A stretch of 6,445 bases of DNA, taken from contig JAUWMY010000154.1 in NCBI GenBank assembly GCA_030612945.1, positions 1 through 6,445 on the forward strand. The letters run 5' to 3'. This DNA is from Desulfobacteraceae bacterium (GTDB lineage Bacteria > Desulfobacterota > DSM-4660 > Desulfatiglandales > Desulfatiglandaceae). Under the pieces are notes generated by a model. That model was not told the DNA's origin, ran no database searches, and saw nothing but the letters and a program-made list of their open reading frames with translations. A program made the translations under genes and the position numbers. Below, in pieces: positions 1 to 5,568 of this stretch (its first letter is position 1; each line of letters starts with the position of its first letter).

Positions 1-444
1 GCAGCCAATTGTCTGACTCTCCCATGTAGGAGCAAACAGCTTGATCACAGGCGCTCTCGAAAGGAAAACGATTTGGCTGAACCTGACAATGATATTGTAT
101 ATTTTTCCGTTGCCTTCTGTTATGTCTTTGACTGTTACAATTATCTCGAGCCGGCCGAGAGGGTAATTCCGAGTCCGCCTAAGCCTGTTGAATTCTTCCT
201 CAGGAAGTAGTTTAATTCCCTCACTCTGTAACTGGCGCTCAGTATCTCTCAGTATCTGGGCTGTAGTAAACCCTTCCTGTTCGATTTTAGGATCAATGGG
301 TGCTACCCGCACATATATGCTTCTGACACCGCGGAGCGTCTCACTGTTCATTTCAGAATAAACACCCACTTTTGCGAATGCGTCTACCCTCCCCACGAAC
401 AAGACCATGATTAATATAGCAAGCCATCTGAGTTTTCTGTCCAT
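1..444 (-). CDS. Exported conserved hypothetical protein (5' part, runs off the window)
   Basis: An open frame of 148 codons reads from ATG at 444 to the window edge without a stop, so the C-terminus is missing. The start is well supported by AGGAGGT at 453-459, 8 nt upstream. The N-terminus is a signal peptide: basic MDRKLRW, hydrophobic LAILIMVLFVG, and a likely signal peptidase I cut after A-F-A at residues 22-24. There is no lipobox, so it should be periplasmic or outside the cell. The mature part begins with LRGVRSIYVRVAPID, then an amphipathic stretch (FTTAQILRDTERQLQSEGI), beta-rich segments around LEIIVTVKDI and IYNIIVRFSQIVFL, and APTWESQTIG at the edge. I recall this layout from uncharacterised secreted bacterial proteins but cannot name a family. 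Function unknown. It is divergent from the HAD gene and not part of the pilus operon, which starts beyond the other edge. Confidence 0.8.
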   Translation of the reverse strand, partial: MDRKLRWLAILIMVLFVGRVDAFAKVGVYSEMNSETLRGVRSIYVRVAPIDPKIEQEGFTTAQILRDTERQLQSEGIKLLPEEEFNRLRRTRNYPLGRLEIIVTVKDITEGNGKIYNIIVRFSQIVFLSRAPVIKLFAPTWESQTIGC

Positions 445-452
445 ATCTCCAT

Positions 453-460
453 ACCTCCTC
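453..460 (-). promoter_or_regulatory. Strong Shine-Dalgarno for the exported protein
   Basis: GAGGAGGT read on the minus strand is a near-perfect anti-16S match, 8 nt before the ATG at 444. An earlier ATG touches the motif directly and is too close to be used, so this site fixes the start at 444. Confidence 0.75.
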
Positions 461-474
461 TTAGTAAATTTTAA

Positions 475-500
475 ATACCAAACCGCTTGCGGTCGGGTAT
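475..500 (-). promoter_or_regulatory. Hairpin in the leader of the exported-protein gene
   Basis: Two stacked inverted repeats share a centre: ATACC (475-479) with GGTAT (496-500), and ACCGC (482-486) with GCGGT (489-493), separated by a 2x2 internal loop. On the minus strand the hairpin ends 14 nt before the Shine-Dalgarno. No clean T-tract follows on either strand, so it is not a standard terminator. It may act on mRNA stability or translation. Read on the plus strand, the inner loop would be the stable G(CUUG)C tetraloop type. Role inferred only. Confidence 0.4.
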
Positions 501-517
501 TGAAAAAATATCATCTA

Positions 518-546
518 TTGACATCTAACCACTTCTTCCTTAATTT
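518..546 (+). promoter_or_regulatory. Candidate sigma70 promoter towards the HAD gene
   Basis: A perfect TTGACA (518-523) is followed after 17 nt by TAATTT (541-546), which matches only three of six positions of the -10 consensus. If used, transcription would start near 553 and carry the structured 606-807 region as a leader of roughly 280 nt before the HAD start. Weak -10, so speculative. Confidence 0.25.
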
Positions 547-551
547 GGTAC

Positions 552-581
552 ATTATCAGCTTATTTTTCTCTAATCTACAA
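552..581 (-). promoter_or_regulatory. Candidate sigma70 promoter for the exported-protein gene
   Basis: On the minus strand, GATAAT (552-557) matches five of six -10 positions. TTGTAG (576-581), 18 nt upstream, matches three of six -35 positions. The start would fall near 545, giving a leader of about 100 nt that contains the 475-500 hairpin. It lies back to back with the plus-strand candidate at 518-546, so polymerases at the two sites would probably compete. Confidence 0.25.
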
Positions 582-605
582 TAAATGGAAGAATCTGCTC
601 AGTAA

Positions 606-807
606 CTCGGGGATAAAACCCTTACGGCCCGCCCTCCCCGTCCCGAGACCGGGACGGGATCGGGAGGTGCGACTTGCACGGCACAGGGCATTTACATTGC
701 AAAGCTTTGAAGGCACAGATCATAAACCTACCCACTGAAAGTCAGGGCTGGGCCAGGGGTAAACTCCGAATAAGGAATTTAGGCGTAAGCCTTTTATTTT
801 TCCCCTG
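606..807 (+). other. GC-rich region with nested complementary segments; possible structured RNA or palindromic repeat
   Basis: No gene is visible here. Complementary segments seen directly: GGCCCGCCCT (626-635) pairs with 744-754 over 10 bp with one bulged T at 749. Inside it, CCCGTCCCG (637-645) pairs with CGGGACGGG (650-658) around an AGAC loop. GGGAGGT (662-668) pairs with 726-733 with one bulged A. GTGC (667-670) and GCAC (676-679) could form a small competing hairpin. Downstream, CAGGGG (754-759) pairs with CCCCTG (802-807) and encloses AGGC-GTAA-GCCT (781-792), a GNRA-type tetraloop on the plus strand, followed by TTTATTTTT. CTCGGG (606-611) can instead pair with CCCGAG (642-647), which competes with the 9-bp hairpin. 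Nearly all pairs are Watson-Crick, so the strand is uncertain; the GNRA loop and the HAD gene downstream favour plus. It could be a leader RNA, a small RNA or a dispersed intergenic repeat. No known riboswitch class fits convincingly. Confidence 0.4.
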
Positions 808-835
808 AATATTGAATAATTACAAATGGAACGCC

Positions 836-1507
836 ATGAACAAAATATCAGTCATCATTTTCGACTGCGACGGAGTTATGTTTGACTCCCGCCAGGCCAA
901 TATCAATTTCTACAACCACCTTCTTCAAAACTTCGGCCTTCCACTAATGAGCGAAGACAAGGTGGATTTTGTCCACATGCACACGGCTGATAAGGCTGTA
1001 CGCCATATTTTTAGGGATACTCCTTATATGGAAATGGCGCAGGAATACAGGATGCGGATGGATTACACTCCGTTCCTCAAGGACATGATCCTGGAGCCAG
1101 AATTGAAAACGCTATTAGAGGACCTCAGGCCCGGATTCGGTCTGGCCGTGGCCACCAACCGCAGCAATACCATCGGAAACGTCCTGGAATCATACGGCCT
1201 TTCCAAATATTTTGACATTGTGGTCTCGTCCCTGGATGTTAAAATGCCCAAACCTCACCCTGAATCCCTCCATAAAATTCTTAGCTTTTTTAAAGTTGGT
1301 CCTGAAGAGACCTTATATGTGGGTGATTCTCAGGTGGATAATGAAACGGCCAGGGCTGCAGGAGTTCCATTCATATCTTACAAAAACATGGAATTGGAGG
1401 CGGATTATCATTTGGACTGTCTGATGGATATCGCTGTACTTGTCAACTCCCGCAATAATACACCCCAACCCGGCGAAGCCGGAACCAAATTGAATATTGA
1501 CGATTGA
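836..1507 (+). CDS. HAD-superfamily hydrolase, phosphoglycolate-phosphatase-like (subfamily IA)
   Basis: This is a soluble Mg-dependent phosphatase of 223 residues, a usual length for Gph-like HAD-IA enzymes. All four motifs are present: motif I DCDGV with nucleophile D10 and acid D12; motif II VATNRS with T107; motif III lysine K139 in KMPKPHPE; motif IV GDSQVD with D164 and D168. A helical cap (about residues 18-90) lies between motifs I and II, as in subfamily IA. The substrate cannot be read from sequence; phosphoglycolate, beta-phosphoglucomutase-type or other small phosphate esters are all possible. The ATG at 836 has a weak GGA 5 nt upstream and puts motif I at the usual distance. A TTG at 812 is in frame but would add eight residues and has no Shine-Dalgarno. 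The last ~20 residues, after the domain ends near V203, look like low-complexity tail partly encoded by the TGAATATTGACGAT repeat. It converges on the pilus operon with no evident link to it. Confidence 0.88.
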   Translation: MNKISVIIFDCDGVMFDSRQANINFYNHLLQNFGLPLMSEDKVDFVHMHTADKAVRHIFRDTPYMEMAQEYRMRMDYTPFLKDMILEPELKTLLEDLRPGFGLAVATNRSNTIGNVLESYGLSKYFDIVVSSLDVKMPKPHPESLHKILSFFKVGPEETLYVGDSQVDNETARAAGVPFISYKNMELEADYHLDCLMDIAVLVNSRNNTPQPGEAGTKLNIDD

Positions 1508-1518
1508 ATATTGACGAT
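1491..1518 (+). repeat. Two tandem copies of a 14-bp repeat across the HAD stop codon
   Basis: TGAATATTGACGAT occurs at 1491-1504 and again, identically, at 1505-1518. The HAD stop codon TGA is the first three bases of the second copy, and the first copy encodes the last residues before it (L-N-I-D-D). The core TGAATATTGA also occurs at 806-815, just before the HAD start, and its relative ATTGAATATT is inverted at 1571-1580. Just upstream, CCGGC-gaa-GCCGG (1470-1482) is a short palindrome within the coding tail. Confidence 0.75.
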
Positions 1519-1581
1519 TTGTGGTATCGCTTCGCTCTGTCTTTTCTATTAAAAGCGATAGAATTCCTTAAATATTCAATC
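1502..1581. repeat. Two-tier inverted repeat between convergent genes
   Basis: The outer arms are GATTGAATATT (1502-1512) and AATATTCAATC (1571-1581), 11 bp perfect. The inner arms are TATCGCTT (1525-1532) and AAGCGATA (1553-1560), 8 bp perfect. They are separated by unpaired stretches of 12 and 10 nt and close a 20-nt loop. The element starts at the HAD stop codon and sits in the convergent gap before the TPR gene. Neither strand shows a T-tract after the stem, so a classical intrinsic terminator is unlikely. A bidirectional 3'-end stabiliser or a small palindromic mobile repeat (MITE/REP-like) would fit. The rest of the gap, 1582-1673, shows nothing recognisable. Confidence 0.6.
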
Positions 1582-1673
1582 TGGCTATGGCATAAATCAT
1601 GCGCAAACACGATGTGATTTGAACAAATAGGTACTTAAGAGGCTGAGGGTTGGTTTTTGTTGATAGCTTTTCT

Positions 1674-2423
1674 CTATTTCATGCTATTAAGGAGCTTCTT
1701 TGCCTCTTGAGCAAGGTGCCCTCTTGGGTCAAGCTTTATGGTTTGATGCAATTCCTCTGCTGCTTCAGAATTTCTATTAAACCTCATATACAGTCTTCCA
1801 AGATGAAAGTGTGAAGCCGGGTATTCGGGATCCACAGAAATGGCATCTTGGTAAGCATCCATGGCCTCTTCCCATCTGTTCATACGCTCCAGCGCCAGGC
1901 CCAGATTGGTACGGGCCGGGCTGTATGAAGGGGCAAACTTTAAGGCCTTCTGGAAGCTGTCAATCGCCTTCTGATATTGTTCTTTTTTTATGTAAGCAAG
2001 CCCGAGATTACTGTAGGCAAAGTTCGGGGTCCTGTACAGAATATCTCCGACGGCCATCTGGAAACAATTGATGGCCAGATCCCACTGGCCGAGCAACAGA
2101 TACACCGTTCCCATGTTGTTCCAAGCCTGCGGGAATTCCGGGCGCAGCTCCAAAGCCTTCTTGAAATGATCCAGGGATAGCTGAAACTCCTCTAAATCTC
2201 TATAGGCCAAGGCCAATTCTTGATGGATAGCGCTATTTGTCGGATCTAATTTGGCCGCTTCCAACAACTTTTCAAGGCCTGCCCTTATACTACCCTGTTG
2301 TACAAGTGACGTGCCTAAGCGCTGCAATGCTTCGGTCCTTTTCTTCGTGGTTGCCTGCTGGTTTCCGGCACAACCTGTTAGCGTGAACACAAACAAAATA
2401 AGGAGTGAAATATGAGACAGCAT
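1674..2423 (-). CDS. pilW: TPR lipoprotein, type IV pilus biogenesis/stability protein PilW/PilF/Tgl-like
   Basis: This 249-residue protein matches the length of the Pseudomonas PilF and Myxococcus Tgl family (about 250). A short signal sequence ends in the lipobox L15-T16-G17-C18. The residue after the cysteine is alanine, not aspartate, which fits outer-membrane sorting. Then come six TPR units, roughly residues 31-63, 64-97, 98-134, 135-168, 169-202 and 203-235, with typical signatures such as AWNNMGTVYLLLGQWDLAI and SNLGLAYIKKEQYQKAI. The LYRTPNFAYSNLG segment (about 129-141) resembles a family hallmark in which a Y-x-TP stretch precedes a TPR. Known members act as pilotins that help PilQ reach or oligomerise in the outer membrane. 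Placement directly after pilQ supports that role. AAAGG, 6 nt before the ATG, supports the start. The 136-nt gap to pilQ holds no clear terminator, so co-transcription is likely. A generic TPR lipoprotein remains possible. Confidence 0.8.
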   Translation of the reverse strand: MLSHISLLILFVFTLTGCAGNQQATTKKRTEALQRLGTSLVQQGSIRAGLEKLLEAAKLDPTNSAIHQELALAYRDLEEFQLSLDHFKKALELRPEFPQAWNNMGTVYLLLGQWDLAINCFQMAVGDILYRTPNFAYSNLGLAYIKKEQYQKAIDSFQKALKFAPSYSPARTNLGLALERMNRWEEAMDAYQDAISVDPEYPASHFHLGRLYMRFNRNSEAAEELHQTIKLDPRGHLAQEAKKLLNSMK

Positions 2424-2559
2424 TCTATACCTTTGATGAAAACACCCGGTATGAGGAATTGATCGATATGGGGATATCCACGAGACGCTTCACGGGCGCC
2501 ATGCCTCTAACCCTCAGCACAGTCCTGCTCCCTGCCCCCGCTTCGTCTCGATGCGGAAC

Positions 2560-4884
2560 CTACATCTTTTTGGTTTGAAAAGAAAGCACCGTTGGTGTCA
2601 GGAATATCAACAGTTCGGTTTTCTTCAAAACCTTAGTCTGGGCCTTGAAAAGCCACCCCAAAAATGGAATATTTCGAAGATACGGGATTCCCGCCTCGCT
2701 TTCACCTGTCTCCTCCTTATAAATACCTCCGATCACAACAGTATCCCCGCTTTTGACCATCAGGGTTGTTGTTACGGCTTTCTGAAGGAGCCGATCGGTG
2801 GTAGGAGCTTGATCATCGGTGACATCTACTGTCAGGGTAATATAATCATTATAGCTCACCGTGGGGGTGACAGTCAGTGATAAAGTGGCATCCAGTGTGG
2901 TAGATTCCACGTTTTCGGTAGCCGGTATAATGATGACATCGCCCCTGCTGATCGTTGCCTCCTGCCCGTTACTGGCAATAACCTTTGGCGCAGAGATGAC
3001 CTTGGCCTGACGCTCCGTTTCCGCCAGGGCAAGCCTGGCATCAAGAGAAAGAAACCCTAACGCATTACCGGTCAAGCTCCCTATTATCAGATCCATGTTA
3101 GGCGCCCAGCTCTCGGGAGCGTTGGTAGAAAATGCCCCACCGTATAAAGCATTCCCTGGAGTTAAGGTAACGTCTCCAGTCAGGTCCTGGTCCAGAAAAT
3201 CAACCGATGTGTCAGTGCGGTGCTGATAAGAAGTATCTTGCGTCCACTGGATACCAAGGTCCCTGATAAAATCAGTTCCGGCATCGACGATACGCGCCTC
3301 TATCATGATCTGCTTTACCGGCAGATCAAATCGCTTTATGATCTTCCTGGCCTCTTCAATATTTGAGGCGATATCTTTCATAATAATGGTATTTGTGCGT
3401 TTATCAACTCTCACCGAACCCCGCTCGCTCAAAAAGATATGTTCCTTGACCTCACCGACATCTGAAAAATCAAGAGGGAAATATTCGGTAATGAGCGGCT
3501 CTAACTTTTTGGCCCGTTCCCGTTCCGCCAGCTTCCTTTGTGTTTCAGCTGCAAGCCTTGCCTCCGCCTCTTCTATCTTTTTGCGTTCCTCGGCCTCAAT
3601 CTGTTGGATCTTTTTCTTGGTAGTAACCCAGATAACGTTTCCCTGCCGTCTCATGCCCAGATCATTGTTAGAAAGGATTAGATCCAGAGCCTGATCCCAG
3701 GGCACATTTTTGAGTCTCATGGAAACCTTGCCCTTTACGTCGGGTCCCCAGATGATGTTTAAATTGCTTATCTCTCCAATCAGCCTTAATATGTTGGTGA
3801 CATCTGCATTCACAAAATCCATAGTCATGGACGCACCTTTATATCTACCGCGGGTACCAAGGCCCGGTATCACCGCGCCAGGCACTGTTTGTTTCTCCCG
3901 TTTCATACCCGTATCAGCAGACGAAACTTTTTCCAGTTCCACCAGTTTCACAGGAACTATCTTCTTTTCAGGGTGCTTCACAGGTGTTGGGCCAAAATCA
4001 ATGCGAATCCCGCTGTCTGTCTGATCCACATGGAAGGGAACAATATCCCTCAAAGATATGGCAAGGGAAAGTCGTTTGTCGGTGGAAGAATACCCAGATG
4101 TAACCCGATCTACAGCTCCCTCAAAGTGAGTACTGTCAAGGCGTCTCAGAAGAAGCGGCGGGATAACGGTTTCCTCAAGGGTCAGGAGCAGGGTCTTTGG
4201 GGTTTTTCTTTCCAGGTTGTAGCTGGCCTTCCTATCTGTTGTGACGGTAAGCCTCGATTTTCCATGCTGCAGCATTATAAAATCAATACCCAGAATCTGA
4301 TTCAGGTCTGTGGTGCGTGGTTCGAAAAAGATCCTTGGTTCGGTTGCCTCCAGTTCCGGTTCCCCGGCATCCTCGGTTTCCTTGACTCCAGCAGCCATGT
4401 CGGTCGCTGAATGCTCGGAGGTCTCTTCTGGTACTGATTTTGGCGAAAGCATCAGTCGGATGGAATTCTCCATTTCAGCAACCTCATAATCCAGATCTCT
4501 CGCCAGGCCAACCACTACTCTCGTGGTTTTGTCATCGGCCTTTCCTTGCTCCAGGTGAATACCAATCACATTCCCATCATTCACTGTAGTAAATAGTGGA
4601 AGCTCGTTACCAGGTACACCGCTAATATCGAGAACCACCCTGAGCGGATCAATCAACTTGAAAGTCGTATAGGGGACCGCTTTGGTGTTAGTGATTTCCA
4701 CAACAGTCATCTCATCCCCTGAGGAGCTAATCGTAATGGCTTCAATGCTCGGAGATGTGGCCTCCTCGGTGGGTTGTTGAGTCGTACTGCTCGTTGCACA
4801 GCCGATGAGAACCCAAATAGCTATTACCAAACATGGCCGTGAGAAAAATAGTCCCTTCTTGTTTTCGCTTCCTCTCGTCAACAT
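2560..4884 (-). CDS. pilQ: Type IV pilus secretin PilQ
   Basis: PilQ forms the gated outer-membrane channel through which the pilus passes. The 774-residue protein has, in order: an N-terminal hydrophobic segment ending in a lipobox-like L26-I27-G28-C29; a first AMIN domain, about 46-147, expected to bind peptidoglycan; an acidic linker; a second AMIN domain, about 192-297; an STN/N0 domain, about 350-425, with MTMDFVNADVTNILRLIGE and LKNVPWDQALDLIL; a highly charged, probably helical linker, 426-463, rich in E, K, R and A; a short secretin N-domain, 465-522, with RVDKRTNTIIMKDI; and the secretin core, about 525-768. The core shows VISAPKVIASNGQEATI, the KSGDTVVIGGIYKEE motif and the closing PYLRNIPFLGWLF plus TELLIFLTPTVL signature. 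The start has GGGAG 7 nt upstream. The 114-nt spacer after pilP (4885-4998) shows no gene or terminator. The family assignment is essentially certain; a lipid anchor is inferred. Confidence 0.97.
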   Translation of the reverse strand: MLTRGSENKKGLFFSRPCLVIAIWVLIGCATSSTTQQPTEEATSPSIEAITISSSGDEMTVVEITNTKAVPYTTFKLIDPLRVVLDISGVPGNELPLFTTVNDGNVIGIHLEQGKADDKTTRVVVGLARDLDYEVAEMENSIRLMLSPKSVPEETSEHSATDMAAGVKETEDAGEPELEATEPRIFFEPRTTDLNQILGIDFIMLQHGKSRLTVTTDRKASYNLERKTPKTLLLTLEETVIPPLLLRRLDSTHFEGAVDRVTSGYSSTDKRLSLAISLRDIVPFHVDQTDSGIRIDFGPTPVKHPEKKIVPVKLVELEKVSSADTGMKREKQTVPGAVIPGLGTRGRYKGASMTMDFVNADVTNILRLIGEISNLNIIWGPDVKGKVSMRLKNVPWDQALDLILSNNDLGMRRQGNVIWVTTKKKIQQIEAEERKKIEEAEARLAAETQRKLAERERAKKLEPLITEYFPLDFSDVGEVKEHIFLSERGSVRVDKRTNTIIMKDIASNIEEARKIIKRFDLPVKQIMIEARIVDAGTDFIRDLGIQWTQDTSYQHRTDTSVDFLDQDLTGDVTLTPGNALYGGAFSTNAPESWAPNMDLIIGSLTGNALGFLSLDARLALAETERQAKVISAPKVIASNGQEATISRGDVIIIPATENVESTTLDATLSLTVTPTVSYNDYITLTVDVTDDQAPTTDRLLQKAVTTTLMVKSGDTVVIGGIYKEETGESEAGIPYLRNIPFLGWLFKAQTKVLKKTELLIFLTPTVLSFQTKKM

Positions 4885-4998
4885 ATGTGTTCTCCCTGCA
4901 AACCTGGTCTTGTTTTGACTGTTTCCATCCCCCCGTCGCCATGGGGTTGTTTGGAAATTGGCATCTGAGACCCAGAATCCCGTTGTATCTTACTGCAA

Positions 4999-5568
4999 TT
5001 AACGCAGTTTCTTGGCAATATCCTTGTCCTTTACCTGACCTGTTCTAAAATCCTTGCGCTTTTCGCGAACGATCAACTCTTTTTCCTTTATCACATAAAC
5101 GACACCCTCATGTAGTCCTATAGGAGTGCCCTTCCTGATCACATGCCCGATCCCTTTTGAATCACGCACCATGGCCCAGTTCCCTTTCTGACTTATAATA
5201 ATCGCGATCAGATCTAACTGGGAAAGATCCAGCGTTTCCAGATAAGTCTTCGGCTTTCTCTTTTTCTGCTCTTCAATAGATTCCTGTTCGGCAATAAACG
5301 ATTTGAAAGGGTCTGTTTTGCCGGTGGGGTCGTAGACATAGCCTTCTGATAATTCCTTCTCTGGCTGGACAAGCGTATCCTTGTCCGTATCATCCGGTAA
5401 CAATACTTTTTGACCTTTCGGTCCCTTATAGCTCAACTCCTGTGATGCACAGGCCCCCGCGACACAGAAAAGTGAATACATCACAGACAGGAATAGAACA
5501 GTACTGCAATATCGCAGCAGCCTTCTATTTCTTCTTTTTCTTATTTTTTCCCGTCTTAGTCTTCTCAT
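4999..5568 (-). CDS. pilP: Type IV pilus assembly protein PilP
   Basis: PilP is the periplasmic connector between the PilN-PilO complex and the N0 domain of PilQ. The 189-residue protein starts with a very basic segment (MRRLRREKIRKRRNRR), then a hydrophobic stretch of about 18 residues ending in A-G-A-C40, a weak lipobox; PilP proteins are usually lipoproteins. A flexible region follows, with the family motif YDPTGKTDPF (79-88). The beta-rich PilP core is at about 110-172, with LDLSQLDLIAIIIS, WAMVRDSKGIGHVIRKGTPIG and VVYVIKEKELIVRE. The ATG at 5568 has AAAGGAAA with 4 nt before the start codon and lies inside the end of pilO, a 44-nt overlap in another frame, so translation is probably coupled. 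No later in-frame start gives a full signal sequence. It lies in the canonical place between pilO and pilQ. Confidence 0.95.
   Translation of the reverse strand: MRRLRREKIRKRRNRRLLRYCSTVLFLSVMYSLFCVAGACASQELSYKGPKGQKVLLPDDTDKDTLVQPEKELSEGYVYDPTGKTDPFKSFIAEQESIEEQKKRKPKTYLETLDLSQLDLIAIIISQKGNWAMVRDSKGIGHVIRKGTPIGLHEGVVYVIKEKELIVREKRKDFRTGQVKDKDIAKKLR

Noticed and set aside
545..562. Sigma54-like GG-N10-GC site on the plus strand
   Set aside because: The GG and GC are correctly spaced and the -24 side is fair, but the -12 side reads CAGC instead of TTGC, and no activator site or fitting target is visible.
676..760. Resemblance to a cyclic-di-GMP (GEMM-I) or cobalamin riboswitch (GCACAGGGCA, GCAAAGC, CCACTGAAAGTCAGG)
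   Set aside because: The pieces are not in the right order or spacing. There is no hairpin between GGGCA and GCAAAGC as GEMM-I requires, and the upstream core of a cobalamin riboswitch is absent.
778..801. Intrinsic terminator AGGC-GTAA-GCCT followed by TTTATTTTT
   Set aside because: The stem is only 4 bp and lies directly upstream of the HAD start with no upstream gene on that strand; it fits better as part of the 754-807 structure.
812..835. Extended HAD start at TTG 812
   Set aside because: There is no Shine-Dalgarno before it, and the eight extra residues lie outside the HAD fold; the ATG at 836 puts motif I at the normal position.
2412..2462. Plus-strand AGGAG followed by ATG encoding 16 residues, antisense to the TPR gene start
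   Set aside because: A good ribosome site by chance is likely, the peptide is very short, and it lies antisense to a well-supported signal peptide.
3526..3625. Charged repeat-like insert in PilQ considered as a possible assembly error or insertion
   Set aside because: The frame stays open, the sequence is plausible helix, and comparable charged linkers occur in other deltaproteobacterial PilQ proteins.
4742..4942. 66-residue minus-strand frame overlapping the pilQ start
   Set aside because: It is in another frame, overlaps the strongly supported PilQ N-terminus and has no recognisable features.
5533..5552. Possible programmed frameshift at the A-run near the end of pilO (A AAA AAT)
   Set aside because: A -1 slip there would not enter the pilP frame, pilP has its own start and Shine-Dalgarno, and no fusion product is known for this pair.
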